Below are positions 5,829 to 7,399 of a DNA stretch of 7,399 nucleotides, piece after piece. Position 1 is the stretch's first letter, and each line of letters begins with the position of its first letter. A model generated the notes under the pieces. It worked only from the letters and a program-made list of their open reading frames with translations, made no database searches and had not been told where the DNA came from. A program made the position numbers and the translations under genes. Source of the stretch: Dehalococcoidia bacterium (GTDB taxonomy: Bacteria > Chloroflexota > Dehalococcoidia > GIF9 > UBA5629); the NCBI GenBank assembly GCA_014384515.1, contig JACNFS010000069.1, positions 1 to 7,399 of the forward strand, in the 5' to 3' direction.

Positions 5829-7029
5829 CAAGATGGACAATTGGCAGGAGCTTGAACACAAGCTGTACATGCAGACATTCAAGCGTGTGCCAGTAACCCT
5901 GGTCCGTGGTCAGGGAGCTCGGGTTTGGGATTCTGACGGTAAAGAATACCTTGATTTTGTTGCTGGCTGGGCGGTGAACAGCTTGGGACACTGTCATCCG
6001 GCAGTAGTCGAGGCATTGAAAGAACAGGCTCAGACTCTGATTCAGGCATCGAACCAGTTCTATACCATTCCCCAGATACAATTGGCGGAATTGCTGGTTC
6101 ATAACAGTTGCCTTGACAGGGTCTTCTTTTGCAATAGTGGCACTGAGGCAAATGAAGGGGCAATAAAGTTGGCCCGCCGGTATGGCAGCCTTCATCTCAA
6201 GGGAGCTTATGAGATTATCACTACTCGCGATTCTTTCCATGGCCGGACCTTAGCTATGGTGGCCGCTACCGGGCAGGACAAGTTTCAACAACCCTACGTT
6301 CCTCTCCCGGGTGGCTTTATCAATGTTGACTACAATAATGCTGAGAGAATTAGAGCGGCGACTACCAGTCAGACTTGTGCTGTAATGGTAGAGCCGATTC
6401 AGGGTGAGGGTGGGGTTAACGTGCCGGACGATGATTATCTTAAGGAGATACGAGCTTGGTGCGATGAGAAAGGCATCCTCTTGGTTTTTGACGAGGTTCA
6501 GACTGCTATTGGCCGAACTGGAACGCTGTTCGCCTACGAGCAATTTGGTGTTGAGCCGGATATTATGACCCTGGCTAAGGGGTTAGGCAGCGGTGTGCCA
6601 ATCGGGGCCTTTCTGGCTAAAGAGCGAGCCTCAGTCTTTGCTGCCGGTGAGCATGGCGCAACTTTCGGTGGCAATCCATTAGTTTGTGCGGCTGGCTTGG
6701 CTGCTCTGAAATTCATCATCGATAATGATATACCGGGAAAAGCTAGGCAGGTGGGGCGTTATTTCGTGAGTGGTTTGGAGAAACTGAAGGCAAAGTTCGG
6801 CTTTATTGCTGAGGTGAGGGGTCGTGGGTTGTTGTTGGCTTTAGGCTTCACTGGTGATATAGCGGAAGACGTGGTGCTGGCTTGCCTGAAGGAAGGCTTG
6901 TTGGTCAATCGGGTGAAGCCCAATGCCTTGCGGTTCATGCCACCACTTATTATTACCGAGAAAGACGTCGACGAGGCATTGGATATCCTAGAAGTAGTTT
7001 TCGATCGGAGGCTAGGTAATGGCGGATAA
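5809..7029 (+). CDS. argD: Acetylornithine aminotransferase
   Basis: A class III PLP-dependent aminotransferase of 406 residues that converts N-acetylglutamate semialdehyde to N-acetylornithine with glutamate as amino donor; it may also serve lysine synthesis. Motifs are YLDFVAGWAVNSLGH (47-61), CNSGTEANEGAIKLAR (108-123), SFHGRTLA (142-149), VEPIQGEGGV (194-203), VFDEVQTAIGRTG (226-238, with Asp228 against the PLP nitrogen), TLAKGLGSGVPIG (254-266, with Lys257 as the Schiff-base lysine), TFGGNPLVCAAG (285-296) and RFMPP (375-379). I chose ATG 5809 because GAAGG lies 8 bases before it. ATG 5761 would overlap argB by 68 bases and add residues the family lacks. ATG 5833 (398 residues) remains possible because homology starts there. 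The 20-base overlap with argB suggests coupled translation. Its 3' end contains the ribosome site and start of the argG remnant. No argC is present between argB and argD. Confidence 0.96.
   Translation: MAQQLVSKMDNWQELEHKLYMQTFKRVPVTLVRGQGARVWDSDGKEYLDFVAGWAVNSLGHCHPAVVEALKEQAQTLIQASNQFYTIPQIQLAELLVHNSCLDRVFFCNSGTEANEGAIKLARRYGSLHLKGAYEIITTRDSFHGRTLAMVAATGQDKFQQPYVPLPGGFINVDYNNAERIRAATTSQTCAVMVEPIQGEGGVNVPDDDYLKEIRAWCDEKGILLVFDEVQTAIGRTGTLFAYEQFGVEPDIMTLAKGLGSGVPIGAFLAKERASVFAAGEHGATFGGNPLVCAAGLAALKFIIDNDIPGKARQVGRYFVSGLEKLKAKFGFIAEVRGRGLLLALGFTGDIAEDVVLACLKEGLLVNRVKPNALRFMPPLIITEKDVDEALDILEVVFDRRLGNGG
7007..7011 (+). promoter_or_regulatory. Relict ribosome binding site of the argG remnant, inside argD
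   Basis: GGAGG lies 7 bases before ATG 7019, within the last codons of argD. This is the arrangement of a translationally coupled gene start, now leading only to a broken gene. Confidence 0.6.
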
Positions 7030-7243
7030 GGTGGTATCGGCCTGTAGCTGTGGCTTGAATACTTCGGCAGCCATAAAATGGCTAGCGGACTAATACAATA
7101 TGGAGGTTATTGCTCTCACTGTAGATATAGGTGGTGTTGGTAATCTTCCTGCCATTGAGCAGAAGGCGCTGAAAGTAGGAGCGGTTAAGGTACTAACGCT
7201 TGACGGAAGAAAAATGTTTGGGCTAGGCGAAAGGTTTGCTTGA
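7019..7243 (+). pseudogene. argG: Decayed N-terminal fragment of argininosuccinate synthase
   Basis: Argininosuccinate synthase joins citrulline and aspartate using ATP. Reading from ATG 7019, the frame begins MADKVVSACSCGLNTSAAIK and then WLAD, which matches the ArgG N terminus around the P-loop SGGLDTS. It hits TAA at 7091-7093. The same frame continues with YNMEVIALTVDIGG and AIEQKALKVGAVKVL, again typical of ArgG, up to about 7213, and stops at TGA 7241-7243. The remaining roughly 330 residues are missing. The P-loop is altered twice (Gly to Cys and Asp to Asn). The premature stop is explained by one change, AAA (Lys, as in ArgG DKYNM) to TAA. The ATG overlaps the argD stop by 11 bases. 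No function is expected beyond a possible 24-residue peptide. A functional argG should lie elsewhere, perhaps downstream of argF. Identification is from remembered family sequence and is strong over two blocks. Confidence 0.85.
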
Positions 7244-7288
7244 GCTGAGGCCAGCAAGTTGTTCTATAGGTTTTCACGACAAATAAAT

Positions 7289-7295
7289 AGAGGAG
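7289..7295 (+). promoter_or_regulatory. Ribosome binding site of argF
   Basis: AGAGGAG lies 10 bases before ATG 7306. The bases between the argG remnant and this site (7244-7288) are A+T-rich near the end (TTTTCACGACAAATAAATAG), but I see no convincing -35/-10 pair. Confidence 0.75.
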
Positions 7296-7305
7296 TAGTT
7301 GAAAA

Positions 7306-7399
7306 ATGGCTTACAATCTCAGAAACAGGAGCTTTCTAAAGCTACTGGATTTTTCACCGCAAGATATCCGATTTTTGCTGGATCTTTCCGCAGAGCTGA
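7306..7399 (+). CDS. argF: Ornithine carbamoyltransferase (5' end only)
   Basis: The first 31 codons of a gene that runs off the window. The peptide contains [20 protein letters not shown] (about residues 8-27), the N-terminal helix of anabolic ornithine carbamoyltransferases, where L-K-L-x-D-F-(S/T)-P-x-(D/E)-I is the usual wording. The enzyme makes citrulline from ornithine and carbamoyl phosphate. The catalytic S-x-R-T-R motif lies beyond the end and cannot be checked, so aspartate carbamoyltransferase or an acetylornithine-specific relative is formally possible. Position after argJ-argB-argD and the N-terminal wording favour ArgF. It is 276 bases after the argD stop, and that gap is mostly the argG remnant. 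Confidence 0.88.
   Translation, partial: MAYNLRNRSFLKLLDFSPQDIRFLLDLSAEL

Noticed and set aside
7244..7275. Possible frameshifted continuation of argG (LFYR-like residues)
   Set aside because: A few residues resemble the later ArgG A-L-Y-x-G-R segment only if a frameshift is assumed. Too short to claim, so the remnant was ended at the in-frame TGA.

Overview
The window (roughly half G+C) joins two unrelated metabolic modules, all on the + strand. It suggests an anaerobic bacterium, plausibly a Dehalococcoidia-type Chloroflexota. That placement rests on the BcrCB-like enzymes, the style of the arginine proteins and the intergenic repeat type; it is inference, not proof.

Region 1 (1-3620) is a radical-enzyme cassette. 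It holds the 3' end of an ASKHA-type ATPase activator (BcrA/BadF/HgdC family), a BcrC-like subunit, a BcrB-like subunit and a DUF169 protein. The two large subunits keep the cysteines expected to hold one [4Fe-4S] cluster each. The activator would use ATP to push an electron into them, for dearomatisation of an aryl-CoA or dehydration of a 2-hydroxyacyl-CoA. The substrate cannot be read from the sequence. Genes are 45-51 bases apart with good Shine-Dalgarno sites, so this looks like one operon. A weak hairpin with a poor T-run follows it.

Region 2 (3662-7399) is an arginine biosynthesis cluster: argJ, argB, argD, a decayed argG fragment, and the start of argF. ArgJ recycles the acetyl group, ArgB phosphorylates N-acetylglutamate, ArgD transaminates the semialdehyde, and ArgF makes citrulline. 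argC, needed between ArgB and ArgD, is not in the window. argJ starts very close to an extended -10-like sequence and lacks a Shine-Dalgarno site, so its message may be almost leaderless. A composite palindromic repeat of about 150 bases separates argJ from argB. argB and argD overlap.

The clearest unannotated feature is the argG remnant at 7019-7243. It keeps its ribosome site and ATG inside the end of argD and reads as the N terminus of argininosuccinate synthase, but it has a premature stop, a damaged P-loop and no remaining body. I found no RNA genes, CRISPR arrays or transposase genes, and no gene-free stretch over 300 bases.
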